Part shown: positions 8,355 through 16,623 of the stretch, in pieces
Position numbering within the stretch: the stretch's first letter is position 1
Layout of the letters: each line of letters opens with the position of its first letter
Assembly (NCBI RefSeq): GCF_012927245.1
Contig: NZ_JABBGE010000003.1
Location: 620,001 to 684,000, forward strand
Direction of reading: 5' to 3'
DNA: 64,000 bases
From: Streptomyces sp. R302
Lineage (GTDB): Bacteria; Actinomycetota; Actinomycetes; Streptomycetales; Streptomycetaceae
Position numbers and translations under genes: made by a program
Notes under the pieces: generated by a model
Told to the model about the DNA's origin: nothing
The model's database searches: none
Seen by the model: the letters and a program-made list of their open reading frames with translations, nothing else

Positions 8355-9131
8355 TCAGTCCTTCTTCGGGGTGGTCCTGCGGGGCCGCCCCGAGGCCGCC
8401 ATCCCGGCCGCCGTCGGCATGAAGTCGGCGAGCAGCTCGTGGGTCTCCTTCACCAGCGGGCGCAGGATCCGGAAGCGGGAGAGCGAGATCGCCCGCGCGG
8501 TGACCGGCGCCAGGCGCTCCACCAGGCGCCGGCTGTTGGCGGCGCCCTCGGAGCGGTCGTACACCCAGAAGAGGACGAGCCCCATCTGCTGGAGCCACAG
8601 CAGCTGGGGCAGGGCCTCGGACAGTTCGGGGTCGACCTTGACCGAGGCGCCGGAGATCACCCTCCGGTGCACCTCGATCGCCGCCTCGCGCGGCCCCTCC
8701 GACTCGGGGGAGAACGGCGAGAGCGGGCTGTCCGGGTCGGCGGCGTTCTTGAAGAACTGCGCCGCGAACTCGTGGTACGGCTCCGCGATGTCGAGCCAGG
8801 CGAGCAGGACGCCCCTGATGCGGGCGACGAGTTCCTTCTCGCCGCCCTCCAGGACCGGCTGGACGGCCGCCTGGTGCTCCTCGGCGATCCGGTCGTAGAA
8901 GCCCTGGACCAGGTGCTCCTTGGACGCGAAGTAGTAGTAGGCGTTCCCGACCGAGACCCCGGCCTCCTGGGCGATCGCCCGCATGGTGGTCTTGTCGTAC
9001 CCCCGCTCCCGGAAGAGCCGCAGCGCGGTCTCCAGGATGAGCGTCCGGGTCTGCTCGCTCTTCGGGGCCTTCGGGGTGTCCGGGGCCTTCGGGGTGTCCG
9101 GGGTGTCCGGGGCCTTCTTCTCTTCCGTCAC
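8355..9131 (-). CDS. TetR-family transcriptional regulator
   Basis: 258 residues. A disordered Lys/Ala/Pro/Asp-rich N-terminus (a repeated KAPDTP unit) precedes a classic TetR helix-turn-helix: LETALRLFRERGYDKTTM, then AIAQEAGVSVGNAYYYF with ASKEHL. The C-terminal ligand domain is long. It is the last gene of a three-gene minus-strand operon (10040-8355, gaps of 14 and 10 bp) whose promoter region contains two TTGAACGNGTTCAA dyads, so autoregulation of the operon is likely. GTG start. Confidence 0.85.
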   Translation of the reverse strand: MTEEKKAPDTPDTPKAPDTPKAPKSEQTRTLILETALRLFRERGYDKTTMRAIAQEAGVSVGNAYYYFASKEHLVQGFYDRIAEEHQAAVQPVLEGGEKELVARIRGVLLAWLDIAEPYHEFAAQFFKNAADPDSPLSPFSPESEGPREAAIEVHRRVISGASVKVDPELSEALPQLLWLQQMGLVLFWVYDRSEGAANSRRLVERLAPVTARAISLSRFRILRPLVKETHELLADFMPTAAGMAASGRPRRTTPKKD

Positions 9132-9141
9132 GCGGTCGAGC

Positions 9142-9591
9142 CTAACCGGGCGGACCGGGCGCCTCGCAGTGCCCGTCCTCGCAGTGCCCGTCCCCGCCGG
9201 GGCCCTTGAGCGCCTCCCGCCACTTCGCGGCGGCGAGGACCGCGGCGCGGGCGAGGGGCTGTCCGGCGGGGGTGGCGAGCCAGTGGGCCCTGGGCCGGTG
9301 TTCGGTCAGTGCCCACAGGCAGACGATCCAGGCGGCCGAGGCGGTGTAGACCTGGCCCCGGTCCCCGACCACGGTGATCTCCCGCAGGGTGGAGGCGTGG
9401 TCGAGGTCGGGGAAGAGCTCCCTGGCCCGCTCCGAGCCTGCCGGGACGAGGTCCAGCGGCACGAGCTGCCGCTGGCGCAGCAGCCAGTGCCTGAGGTGTA
9501 CGCAGAGCGGGCACTCGGCGTCGTACAGCACGGTGAGGCGCCGGACGGGGGTGCCGCGGCGGGCTTCCGCGTGGATGGCGGTGTGCGTCAT
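9142..9591 (-). CDS. DCC-family thiol-disulfide oxidoreductase-like protein
   Basis: 149 residues with the family-defining motif YDAECPLCVHLRHWL near residue 24, a conserved DxxxC-x-x-C arrangement, and the thioredoxin-like fold pattern that follows. The C-terminus has an odd duplication, GHCEDGHCEAPG, adding two cysteines, encoded by a 15 bp tandem repeat at about 9160-9195. The ATG at 9591 lies 14 nt after the stop of the upstream membrane protein gene. Substrate unknown. Confidence 0.8.
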   Translation of the reverse strand: MTHTAIHAEARRGTPVRRLTVLYDAECPLCVHLRHWLLRQRQLVPLDLVPAGSERARELFPDLDHASTLREITVVGDRGQVYTASAAWIVCLWALTEHRPRAHWLATPAGQPLARAAVLAAAKWREALKGPGGDGHCEDGHCEAPGPPG

Positions 9592-9605
9592 GGCCGGGGC
9601 CCGGC

Positions 9606-10040
9606 TCAGGCCTGCGGGGCGGGCGGGGCCCAGGGGCCGTTCTTGGGGCCGTTGGTCCAGCCCTGCGGGGCGACCGGCGGGACCTGTTCGCGCTCCAGGG
9701 CGCCCCGGCGGCGGATCTTGTTGAGGACGTAGACGTTGCCGAGGTGCATCACGCCGAGGACGAGGAGGACGACGCCGAGCTTGACGGAGAGGGCCTCGAG
9801 GAGCTCCCGGGCGTCGGCGACGGTCTGGTCCTGGCGCAGGTAGAGGGCGACGAAGCCGAAGTTGACGAGGTAGAAGCCGACCACCAGGAGGTGGTTGACG
9901 GCTTCGGCGAGCTTCTCGTTCCCGTGCAGCACGTCGGCGAGGAAGATCCTTCCGTTGCGGCTGAGGGTGCGGGCGACCCAGATGGTGAGGGCCACGCTGA
10001 TGAGCAGGTAGGCGACGTACGCGACGACAGTGAGGTCCAT
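9606..10040 (-). CDS. Integral membrane protein of unknown function
   Basis: 144 residues with three hydrophobic segments (VVAYVAYLLISVALTIWVA, HLLVVGFYLVNFGFVALYL, VKLGVVLLVLGVMHLGNVYV) and a basic/proline-rich C-terminal tail. The start MDLTVVAYV at 10040 is preceded by AAGGGAG; the longer frame would run through the operator. First gene of the TetR-controlled operon, so probably induced by the same, unknown, effector. Confidence 0.75.
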   Translation of the reverse strand: MDLTVVAYVAYLLISVALTIWVARTLSRNGRIFLADVLHGNEKLAEAVNHLLVVGFYLVNFGFVALYLRQDQTVADARELLEALSVKLGVVLLVLGVMHLGNVYVLNKIRRRGALEREQVPPVAPQGWTNGPKNGPWAPPAPQA

Positions 10041-10053
10041 GCCCCACGCTCCC

Positions 10054-10111
10054 TTGAACGCGTTCAAATGCTGGCAGGCATGACTGTAGACCTCCTCTTG
10101 AACGTGTTCAA
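10054..10111 (-). promoter_or_regulatory. Two 14 bp TetR-type operator dyads
   Basis: TTGAACGCGTTCAA (10054-10067) and TTGAACGTGTTCAA (10098-10111) are near-perfect palindromes differing by one central base, 44 bp centre to centre, directly upstream of the membrane protein/DCC/TetR operon. Size and symmetry fit a TetR-family homodimer; the TetR encoded at the operon end is the obvious candidate. Confidence 0.75.
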
Positions 10112-10131
10112 GTCGGTGAGGGGGAGGATGC

Positions 10132-10192
10132 GGGAAAGGCATGGGAAGGGCGTGGGAAAGGCGTGGGAAAGGCGTGGGAAAGGCGTGGCCGG
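10132..10192. repeat. Tandem 11 bp CGTGGGAAAGG repeat
   Basis: Five imperfect consecutive copies of CGTGGGAAAGG lie between the TetR operators and the alpha/beta hydrolase start. Likely slippage-prone; it may also shift promoter spacing for the hydrolase gene. Confidence 0.7.
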
Positions 10193-10221
10193 GTGTGTCA
10201 GGAGCGTCTAGAGTCGCGCGG

Positions 10222-11010
10222 ATGACGCTCTCTCATGACGTGGCCGGATCCGGCCCGCGGACCGTCGTCCTGCTGCACTCCGGGGTCTGCGACCGCCGGA
10301 TGTGGGACGGCCAGTTCCAGGCCCTCGCCGACGCCGGGCACCGGGTCGTCCGCTGCGACCTCCGGGGCTTCGGCGACACCCCCGTCGACGCGCCCCACCT
10401 CCACGCGGACGACGTACGCGACCTCCTCGACGCCCTCGGTGTCGACCGGGCCGTCCTCGTCGGCTCCTCCTTCGGCGGCGAGGTCGCCCTCGACATCGCC
10501 GTCCGCCACCCCGGCCGCACGGAGGCGCTGGCGCTGCTCTGCGCCGGCGCGCCGGTCGAGCACGAGGCGGGCCCCGAACTCCGCGCCTTCTTCACGCGCG
10601 AGGAAGCCCTCCTCGAAGCCGGCGACGTGGACGCCGCGACCGCGCTCAACGTCGACCTGTGGTGCGGCCCCGAGGCCGGACCGGAGGCCCGCGCCCTCGT
10701 CCACGCCATGCAGCGCCGCGCCTTCGAACTCCAGCTCCCCGTCCCCGAGGAGCTCGACGCCCGGCCCTCCGGCGTCACCGAGGGCGACCTCCGGGGCGTC
10801 ACCGTGCCCGCCCTCGTCGCCACCGGCGCCCACGACGTCCCCGACTTCGGCGTCATCGGCGACCGGCTCGCCGCCCTCCTCCCGGCCGCCCGCCGCGTCG
10901 AACTCGACTGGGCCGGCCACCTCCCCGCCCTGGAACGCCCCGAGGAGACCCTGGCCCTCCTGACGGACTACCTGTCGGGACTCAGCGCCCCCGCCGCAGC
11001 TGCGCCGTGA
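10222..11010 (+). CDS. Alpha/beta-fold hydrolase
   Basis: 262 residues with oxyanion-side HSGVCDRRMW near residue 22, nucleophile elbow GSSFGG (Ser near 83), acid-region GAHDVPD, and catalytic histidine in WAGHLPALE near 233. The fold order is complete. MTLSHDVAG at 10222 is the first sensible start; the long upstream frame translates the tandem repeat. Substrate not predictable. Its end overlaps the convergent DUF4132 gene by 29 bp. Confidence 0.85.
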   Translation: MTLSHDVAGSGPRTVVLLHSGVCDRRMWDGQFQALADAGHRVVRCDLRGFGDTPVDAPHLHADDVRDLLDALGVDRAVLVGSSFGGEVALDIAVRHPGRTEALALLCAGAPVEHEAGPELRAFFTREEALLEAGDVDAATALNVDLWCGPEAGPEARALVHAMQRRAFELQLPVPEELDARPSGVTEGDLRGVTVPALVATGAHDVPDFGVIGDRLAALLPAARRVELDWAGHLPALERPEETLALLTDYLSGLSAPAAAAP

Positions 11011-13507
11011 TCGTCGGGTCGGTGATCCGGTCGTCGGCGGCCAGCAGGAACGCCTTCGACAGGATCACCGACAGCATCCCGCCGTCCTCCTCGAACGGCA
11101 GGAACACCTTCCCCGCCGCCCGCCCCGCCTCCCGCGACCGGTCCACCACCACGCACAGATACGCGTCCGAGGGCTCCATCAGCACGTTCCCCGAGCCCAG
11201 ATGGATCCGGTACGCCCCCAGCTCCCCCCGCACCCGCAGGAACCGGTCCGTCAGCTCCACCCGGTCCGCGATCCGGGTCCGCGGCAGCAGCCGGGCCAGC
11301 GTCTCCCGCCGCACCCGCGCCCCCTCGCCCAGCTCCCCGAAGCCCCAGCGCGTCCAGTAGTCGCCGTAGCCCCGGTCCTCGCCCCGGTCCCGCCAGTCCG
11401 GGTCCGCCCCGACCGACGCCACGCCCGTGAACAGGTCCACGTCCCGCAGCGCCTCCGACAGCACCAGCGCCGGCACCTCCGCCAGCTCCGCCCGCTCCCA
11501 CGCGCCGCGCGGCCCGGCCGCCGCGGCCCGCCGCTCGAACCGCACCTGGTCGGTCGAGCAGAGCACGGCGACCCCGTCCGAGACCGCCCCGCCGTCGACC
11601 AGGTCCACGAAGAAGCGGGCCCGCCACCGGACGCCCTCCGCCGCCGGCAGCTCGCCCGGCGCGGGCAGCTCCTTCACCATCTCCGAGGAGTCGCCGTCGG
11701 AGAAGTACCCCAGGTGCCGCCCCGCCCAGCCCCGGCCCGTCATCAGCGCCCGCGCCTGCCCGTACCGCAGCACGTGCCCCGCGAAGCGGTTCGAGTACGC
11801 GGCGGTCTCCCGCTCCGCCGGCGTCAGCGGGTACACCTCCCGGAACACCTGCTTGAACGGCTGCCGCTCCTCCCGGTCGAGCAGCGCCGCCCGCCACCCG
11901 GCGACCTCCTCGTCCCCGGCCCGCAGCGGATGCCACAGCCGCAGCCGGTCGCCCGCCCCGACCGGCCGCGCGGTGCCGTCCGCCGCCGCGAGCACCCAGC
12001 CGCCGGCCGCCCGCTCGGGCAGCCCCGCCGTCCACTCCCCGGCCCCGTCCCCGGCCTCCCAGACCAGCGCCCGCGCCACCGCGCCCGTCACCGGAGGGTC
12101 CGCGTAGTACCGCCGCCAGCCCTCCGCCGGCCAGACCGTGCCCGCCGCCAGGTGCTCCTCCAGCCGGGCCCGCTCCTCGGCCAGCAGCGCCGACGCCTTC
12201 CGCAGCCCGGCCCGCACCTCCTTCAACTCCTCGGCGCGCGCCTCCCGCACCTCCTTCGGCGCGGTCTTCAGGAGCCTCCCCTCCGGGCCCCTGAAGGAGA
12301 GCAGCGCCGTGCCCGGCTCCCGTACCGCCAGCTCCGCCGTGTACGCCCCCAGGGCCGTCTCCCGCACCCCTCGCCCGTCGAGCCCGAGGTCAGGGACGGC
12401 CCGCTCCCGCAGCATCGACGCGGTCATCCCGGCCCGCGCCGAGACCGCCTCCGTGGCGCGCGCGATGCCCTTCGCCACCGTCCGGTTGACCACCCGCTTC
12501 GGCAGCCGCCCCAGCTCGGCGACGGCCGCCTCCGCCTGCTCCGCCGGGCACTCCCCGAGCACCGCGACGGCCGCCGTCGCGATCGGCTGGCTGCGGCACA
12601 TCCCCCCGTGCCCGCCGATCCCCGTCCCCGCGTGCAGCGCCACGGCCCCCACCAGCGGCACCACCCACTCCTCCCGGAGGCCGAGCGCCGCCCACAACAG
12701 CCCCCGGACGAGGGAGGTGTTGGCGGCGCTCGCCAGGGTGGAGAGCCCCATCCCGACGAGGTCCGGGTCGTTCACCCGGTGCTCCTCCTGAGCGGCGATC
12801 CCCTCCAGGAGCCGTCGTACGACCTCCGGGCCGGACTCCGCCCCGGCGAGCAGCGCCGCCGCCCGCTTCCGCCAGGCCGGCGTCGCCCGCGCCCGGTCCA
12901 TCGGCGCGCAGTGCGCCAGGAGCGCGGCCACCCCCGCCCCCGCGAGCAGCTCCGCGTGCGCGGCCCGCATCGCCGGGCCGTACCGGTCGAAGCCGTCCAG
13001 GACATGACGGGGCAGCAGCCCCGGCACGACCGGCACCTCGCGCCGCAGCAGGGCGCTCAGCCGGTAGCGGAGCGGGGCGATGCCGTCCTGGTCGAACCCG
13101 CCGTACCCGCGCGCGTACTCGGCGAGCCGGTGCAGGGACCGGACGTGCGTGCGCGAGAAGTCCTCGGCCTGCTCGCAGGCCGCGACCGCGAGCGGCACGA
13201 GTTCGGTGAAGCGCAGCTGGAGTTCGTGCGGGGCGATGCCCGCCTCGCCGCCCAGGAGGCGGCACAGCAGCAGATCGGCCTCCTCGGCCGACCAGCCCAG
13301 CTCCCGGCGGGCGAGCCGGTCGAGCGCGTCCGTCACCGCGCCCTTGCCGTTCCTGCGGCAGGCGTACCGGTGCACGGCGAGCGCGGCCTGCCGCAGCTCC
13401 GCCCCCTCCAGGGCGTCGAGCAACCCCCGCAGCGCGTCCGGCCCTTCGGCCGCGGCGCGCGCCACCGCTTCGATCGGATCGCCCACCGGGCCCGTGTTCC
13501 CCACCAT
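10982..13507 (-). CDS. DUF4132 domain-containing protein
   Basis: 841 residues. The N-terminal two thirds are alpha-helical, HEAT-like, rich in Leu/Ala/Arg; the C-terminal part from about residue 470 (WPAEGWRRYYADPPVTGAVA ...) matches the DUF4132/MolR-type domain, ending DRITDPTITAQLRRGR. Proteins of this group are large, cytosolic and poorly characterised. The start MVGNTGPVGDPIEA at 13507 is chosen over the very long open frame, which continues through antisense of other genes. Separated by 35 bp from the MFS gene upstream. Confidence 0.8.
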   Translation of the reverse strand: MVGNTGPVGDPIEAVARAAAEGPDALRGLLDALEGAELRQAALAVHRYACRRNGKGAVTDALDRLARRELGWSAEEADLLLCRLLGGEAGIAPHELQLRFTELVPLAVAACEQAEDFSRTHVRSLHRLAEYARGYGGFDQDGIAPLRYRLSALLRREVPVVPGLLPRHVLDGFDRYGPAMRAAHAELLAGAGVAALLAHCAPMDRARATPAWRKRAAALLAGAESGPEVVRRLLEGIAAQEEHRVNDPDLVGMGLSTLASAANTSLVRGLLWAALGLREEWVVPLVGAVALHAGTGIGGHGGMCRSQPIATAAVAVLGECPAEQAEAAVAELGRLPKRVVNRTVAKGIARATEAVSARAGMTASMLRERAVPDLGLDGRGVRETALGAYTAELAVREPGTALLSFRGPEGRLLKTAPKEVREARAEELKEVRAGLRKASALLAEERARLEEHLAAGTVWPAEGWRRYYADPPVTGAVARALVWEAGDGAGEWTAGLPERAAGGWVLAAADGTARPVGAGDRLRLWHPLRAGDEEVAGWRAALLDREERQPFKQVFREVYPLTPAERETAAYSNRFAGHVLRYGQARALMTGRGWAGRHLGYFSDGDSSEMVKELPAPGELPAAEGVRWRARFFVDLVDGGAVSDGVAVLCSTDQVRFERRAAAAGPRGAWERAELAEVPALVLSEALRDVDLFTGVASVGADPDWRDRGEDRGYGDYWTRWGFGELGEGARVRRETLARLLPRTRIADRVELTDRFLRVRGELGAYRIHLGSGNVLMEPSDAYLCVVVDRSREAGRAAGKVFLPFEEDGGMLSVILSKAFLLAADDRITDPTITAQLRRGR

Positions 13508-13542
13508 GCCGACCACGGTAGGCCCCGCCACCGACAACGCCC

Positions 13543-14757
13543 TCAGCGCAGGCTCCGCACCCCCGGGACCAGCGCCGTCGCCAGGCAGCTGCCGCCGACC
13601 AGGACGGCCGCCACCACCAGCGGGACGCCCGGGCCCCAGGCCTCGGCGGCGAGCGGCGCGAGTGCGTAGCCGACCGGCATCGCGGCGAAGGAGAGGAGCG
13701 AGTCGTACGAGACCACCCGGGCCAGGACCTGCTCGGGCACCGCGCGCTGGACTGCGGTGTCCCAGACGGGGGTGAGGAAGCCCAGGCCGGCCTGGGCGAG
13801 TCCGTACGCGCCGATGACGGCCCAGGCGGGCGCCCCGGCCGCGAGCAGCAGCAGCGGCAGCGCGTAGCTCGCGAGGGCGAGGTTGGCGGTGAGGACGGGC
13901 CGCGAGGGGCTGAGCCGGTCGGCGAGGAGCGAGCCGGCGAGCAGGCCGACCGCGCCGACCTGGAGCAGCAGCACCCAGGCGCCCGCGCCGCCGAGCCGGT
14001 CGAGGGCGATGGCGGGGCCGAGGGTCATCAGGACGGCGGCGGCGCCGTTCCAGGCGCTGTGCGCGACGAGGCTGGTCCAGTACCAGTCGCGGGACCTGAC
14101 CTCCCGCCAGCCCTGGCGCAGGTCGGTGAGGAAGGGCCGGTGGGGGACCGGCATCTTGTCGATCCGCAGGACGGCGAGGAGCGCGGCGCTGACGGCGAAG
14201 GAGGCCGCGTCCAGGACGAAGGCCAAGGCGGGGCCGACGGTGAGGACGAGCGCGCCGGCGAGCGCGGGCCCGCCGACGCGGGTGGCGCTGTGCGCGATGC
14301 CCATGGCGGCGTTGGCCCGGTGCAGGACGGCCTCGGCCACCGTCCCGCGCACCAGCGGGGAGGCGGTCGGCATGGCGAAGGCCCCGGCCGCCCCGCCGAC
14401 GGCCGAGGCGGTGGCGATCAGCCACAGGGTGGGGCTGCCGCCGAGCAGCTGGAGGCCGACGAGGAGCTGGGAGGCGCACCGGACGAGGTCCATGCCGAGC
14501 GCGATGGCGCGGGCGTCGAAGCGGTCGGCGAGCACCCCGCCGACCGGCAGCAGAAGCAGCTTGGGGACCATCGCGCAGCCGAGGACCAGGGCGAGCGCGC
14601 CGGTGGACCCGGTGGCCTCCAGGACGGCGAGGGCGAGCGCGGCGGGGATCACGGCGTCGCCGGTGAGGGAGAGGACCCGCCCGGCGAAGAGCAGCCGGAA
14701 GGGACGGGTGCGCAGGGGGTGACGGACGGGAGGCGGTGCGATGACGGTAGCGGCCAT
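13543..14757 (-). CDS. MFS transporter (EntS/multidrug-like exporter)
   Basis: 404 residues with about 12 hydrophobic segments; N-terminus FRLLFAGRVLSLTGDAVIPAA and the loop GVLADRFDARAIALGMDLVR between helices 2 and 3 are typical of the EntS-like subfamily. It is transcribed divergently from a MarR regulator, and the 139 bp between them holds a symmetrical operator, so the transporter is probably repressed by that MarR and released by a ligand it exports. ATG at 14757. Confidence 0.85.
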   Translation of the reverse strand: MAATVIAPPPVRHPLRTRPFRLLFAGRVLSLTGDAVIPAALALAVLEATGSTGALALVLGCAMVPKLLLLPVGGVLADRFDARAIALGMDLVRCASQLLVGLQLLGGSPTLWLIATASAVGGAAGAFAMPTASPLVRGTVAEAVLHRANAAMGIAHSATRVGGPALAGALVLTVGPALAFVLDAASFAVSAALLAVLRIDKMPVPHRPFLTDLRQGWREVRSRDWYWTSLVAHSAWNGAAAVLMTLGPAIALDRLGGAGAWVLLLQVGAVGLLAGSLLADRLSPSRPVLTANLALASYALPLLLLAAGAPAWAVIGAYGLAQAGLGFLTPVWDTAVQRAVPEQVLARVVSYDSLLSFAAMPVGYALAPLAAEAWGPGVPLVVAAVLVGGSCLATALVPGVRSLR

Positions 14758-14766
14758 TCCCGCAGA

Positions 14767-14801
14767 ATATTTCGGAACCGAATAATTCGGCAACGAAATA
14801 T
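14767..14801. promoter_or_regulatory. Nested dyad operator between MFS and MarR genes
   Basis: An outer inverted repeat ATATTTCG (14767-14774) / CGAAATAT (14794-14801) and an inner one CCGAAT-A-ATTCGG (14778-14790) share the centre at 14784. The AT-rich 35 bp site stands out in GC-rich DNA. It lies 10 bp from the MFS start and 96 bp from the MarR start. Fits a MarR-family dimer controlling both directions. Confidence 0.75.
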
Positions 14802-14896
14802 ACAGGGCCTGGCCTGGCCCGGCCCCGCCCGTCCCGCCCCCCCCGGCCCGCCCCGCCCCGCAGGCCCCCTCGTACCCCCGCACGTACGATCGCCCC

Positions 14897-15433
14897 ATGA
14901 ACCAGCCGGAACCCGCAGAGCCCCAGGAACAGGACTGGACCGACGCGCACGTCGCGCGCTGGCAGCCCGTCCTGCCCGATCTCGACCCCGTCGTCGAGGG
15001 CGCGGTCACCCGGATGAAGAAGCTCTCCGTCCACCTCCGCCGGGTCCGCGAGCAGTCCCTCCTCGACTTCGACCTCGAACGCCACGAGTTCGACACCCTG
15101 CACAAGCTCGCCGGCCGCGGCGGCTCCGCCGCCCCCTCCGAACTGGCCCAGGACCTCGACCTGGCCCCCGCCTCGGTCACCGGCCGCCTCGACGCCCTGG
15201 AGAAGCGCGGCCTCGTCCGCCGCACCCCCTCCACCACCGACCGCCGCCGGGTCGTCGTCGAGCTCACCGAGACCGGCCACACCGTCTGGGTCGGCGCCAT
15301 GGACGTCCTCGGCCACGAGGAGGAGCGCCTCCTCGGCGTCCTCGACCCCGCCGAGCGCGCCACCCTCAACGACCTCCTCCGCCGCATCATGCTCGCCGCC
15401 GAGGAGGACCCCTCCGTCCCGCACTGGCACTGA
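14897..15433 (+). CDS. MarR-family transcriptional regulator
   Basis: 178 residues. Winged-helix core: EFDTLHKLAGRG, SELAQDLDLAPASVTGRLDALEKRGL, and the wing RRTPSTTDRRRVVVELTETG, exactly the MarR pattern. Helical dimerisation segments flank it. Divergent to the MFS gene with a shared operator at 14767-14801. ATG at 14897. Confidence 0.9.
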   Translation: MNQPEPAEPQEQDWTDAHVARWQPVLPDLDPVVEGAVTRMKKLSVHLRRVREQSLLDFDLERHEFDTLHKLAGRGGSAAPSELAQDLDLAPASVTGRLDALEKRGLVRRTPSTTDRRRVVVELTETGHTVWVGAMDVLGHEEERLLGVLDPAERATLNDLLRRIMLAAEEDPSVPHWH

Positions 15434-15467
15434 CCCGCTGTCAGTGGCGGTGCCTACCCTCGGCGTC

Positions 15468-15791
15468 ATGGGAACAGTCACCTTCGTCGACGAGACGACC
15501 CTCGGCGGCCGCACCGCCTCCGCGCCCCTCGCCGTCGCCGAGGAGCGGCTGCCGCTGCGCGAGCTGATAGCCCGCCGGGTCGCCCTGGAGACCGGCCAGC
15601 ACGGCCAGGACGCCCCGGACGACCCGGACGGCCACGAGGCCGCGCTCGGCCGTGCCCTGGACGCCTTCTCCCGCAACGGCTTCCTCGTCCTGGTCGGTGA
15701 CCGGCAGATCGAGGACCTGGACGAGACGGTGGCGCTCGGCCCGGACACCGAGGTCGTCTTCCTCAGACTCGTCCCGCTGGTCGGCGGCTGA
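15468..15791 (+). CDS. Conserved hypothetical protein
   Basis: 107 residues, acidic, with no signal peptide or membrane segment. It begins MGTVTFVDETTLGG and ends DTEVVFLRLVPLVGG, with a predicted alpha/beta composition resembling a ubiquitin-like/MoaD-type beta-grasp (weak impression: C-terminal VGG). 34 bp after the MarR gene, possibly cotranscribed. No function assigned. Confidence 0.6.
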   Translation: MGTVTFVDETTLGGRTASAPLAVAEERLPLRELIARRVALETGQHGQDAPDDPDGHEAALGRALDAFSRNGFLVLVGDRQIEDLDETVALGPDTEVVFLRLVPLVGG

Positions 15792-15810
15792 CCTCCGCCC
15801 CGTACACGCG

Positions 15811-15847
15811 GGAAGGCCCCGCCTCCCAGGGGGAGACGGGGCCTTCC
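15811..15847. terminator. Bidirectional hairpin terminator
   Basis: GGAAGGCCCCG (15811-15821) pairs with CGGGGCCTTCC (15837-15847), with an additional CTCCC/GGGAG inner stem. It lies between the convergent 107-residue gene and sdhB. Confidence 0.85.
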
Positions 15848-15864
15848 GCGGCACTGCGACGGGA

Positions 15865-16623
15865 TCAGAAGCGACGCGTGATGAGCGCGCGCTTCACCTC
15901 CTGGATCGCCTTGGTGATCTCGATGCCACGCGGGCAGGCGTCCGTGCAGTTGAACGTGGTGCGGCAGCGCCACACGCCGTCCTTGTCGTTCAGGATCTCC
16001 AGGCGCTGCTCGCCGCCCTCGTCGCGCGAGTCGAAGATGAAGCGGTGCGCGTTGACGATCGCGGCCGGACCGAAGTACTGGCCGTCGTTCCAGAAGACCG
16101 GGCAGGACGACGTGCACGCGGCGCACAGGATGCACTTGGTGGTGTCGTCGAAGCGCTCGCGGTCCTCGGGGGACTGCTTGCGCTCGCGGGTCGGCTCGTT
16201 CCCCTGGGTGATGAGGAAGGGCATGACGTCGCGGTACGCCTGGAAGAAGGGCTCCATGTCGACCACGAGGTCCTTCAGCACCGTGAGGCCCTTGATGGGC
16301 TCGACGGTGATCGGCTTCTCGGGGTTCAGGTCCTTGATCAGCGTCTTGCAGGCGAGCCTGTTCTTGCCGTTGATCCGCATGGCGTCGGAACCGCAGATGC
16401 CGTGGGCGCAGGAGCGACGGAAGGTGAGCGTGCCGTCCAGGTCCCACTTGATCTTGTGGAGACCGTCGAGCACGCGCTCCTTCGGGTCGATCTCGACCTG
16501 GAAGTCCTCCCAGACCACCGCGTCCGAGAGCTCGGGGTTGAAGCGGCGGATCCGGAAGGTGACCGTGATGTACGGGGACGCGGCGGACTCCTTCTCCACC
16601 TTGTCCAGAACGGGGGTAGCCAT
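15865..16623 (-). CDS. sdhB: Succinate dehydrogenase iron-sulfur subunit
   Basis: 252 residues. Ligands of the three clusters are present: [2Fe-2S] CAHGICGSDAM with the later C in RLAC; [4Fe-4S] CILCAACTSSCP; [3Fe-4S] with C in VWRCRTTFNCTDACP. It passes electrons from SdhA's FAD to menaquinone in the membrane anchor (complex II, TCA cycle). The start ATG overlaps the sdhA stop (ATGA), implying translational coupling; last gene of sdhCDAB. Confidence 0.97.
   Translation of the reverse strand: MATPVLDKVEKESAASPYITVTFRIRRFNPELSDAVVWEDFQVEIDPKERVLDGLHKIKWDLDGTLTFRRSCAHGICGSDAMRINGKNRLACKTLIKDLNPEKPITVEPIKGLTVLKDLVVDMEPFFQAYRDVMPFLITQGNEPTRERKQSPEDRERFDDTTKCILCAACTSSCPVFWNDGQYFGPAAIVNAHRFIFDSRDEGGEQRLEILNDKDGVWRCRTTFNCTDACPRGIEITKAIQEVKRALITRRF

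Noticed and set aside
10982..16447. 1821-codon open frame on the minus strand spanning several genes
   Set aside because: Only its C-terminal 841 codons (from 13507) look like protein; the rest is antisense/out-of-frame through the MFS, MarR and sdhB genes, a known effect of high G+C.
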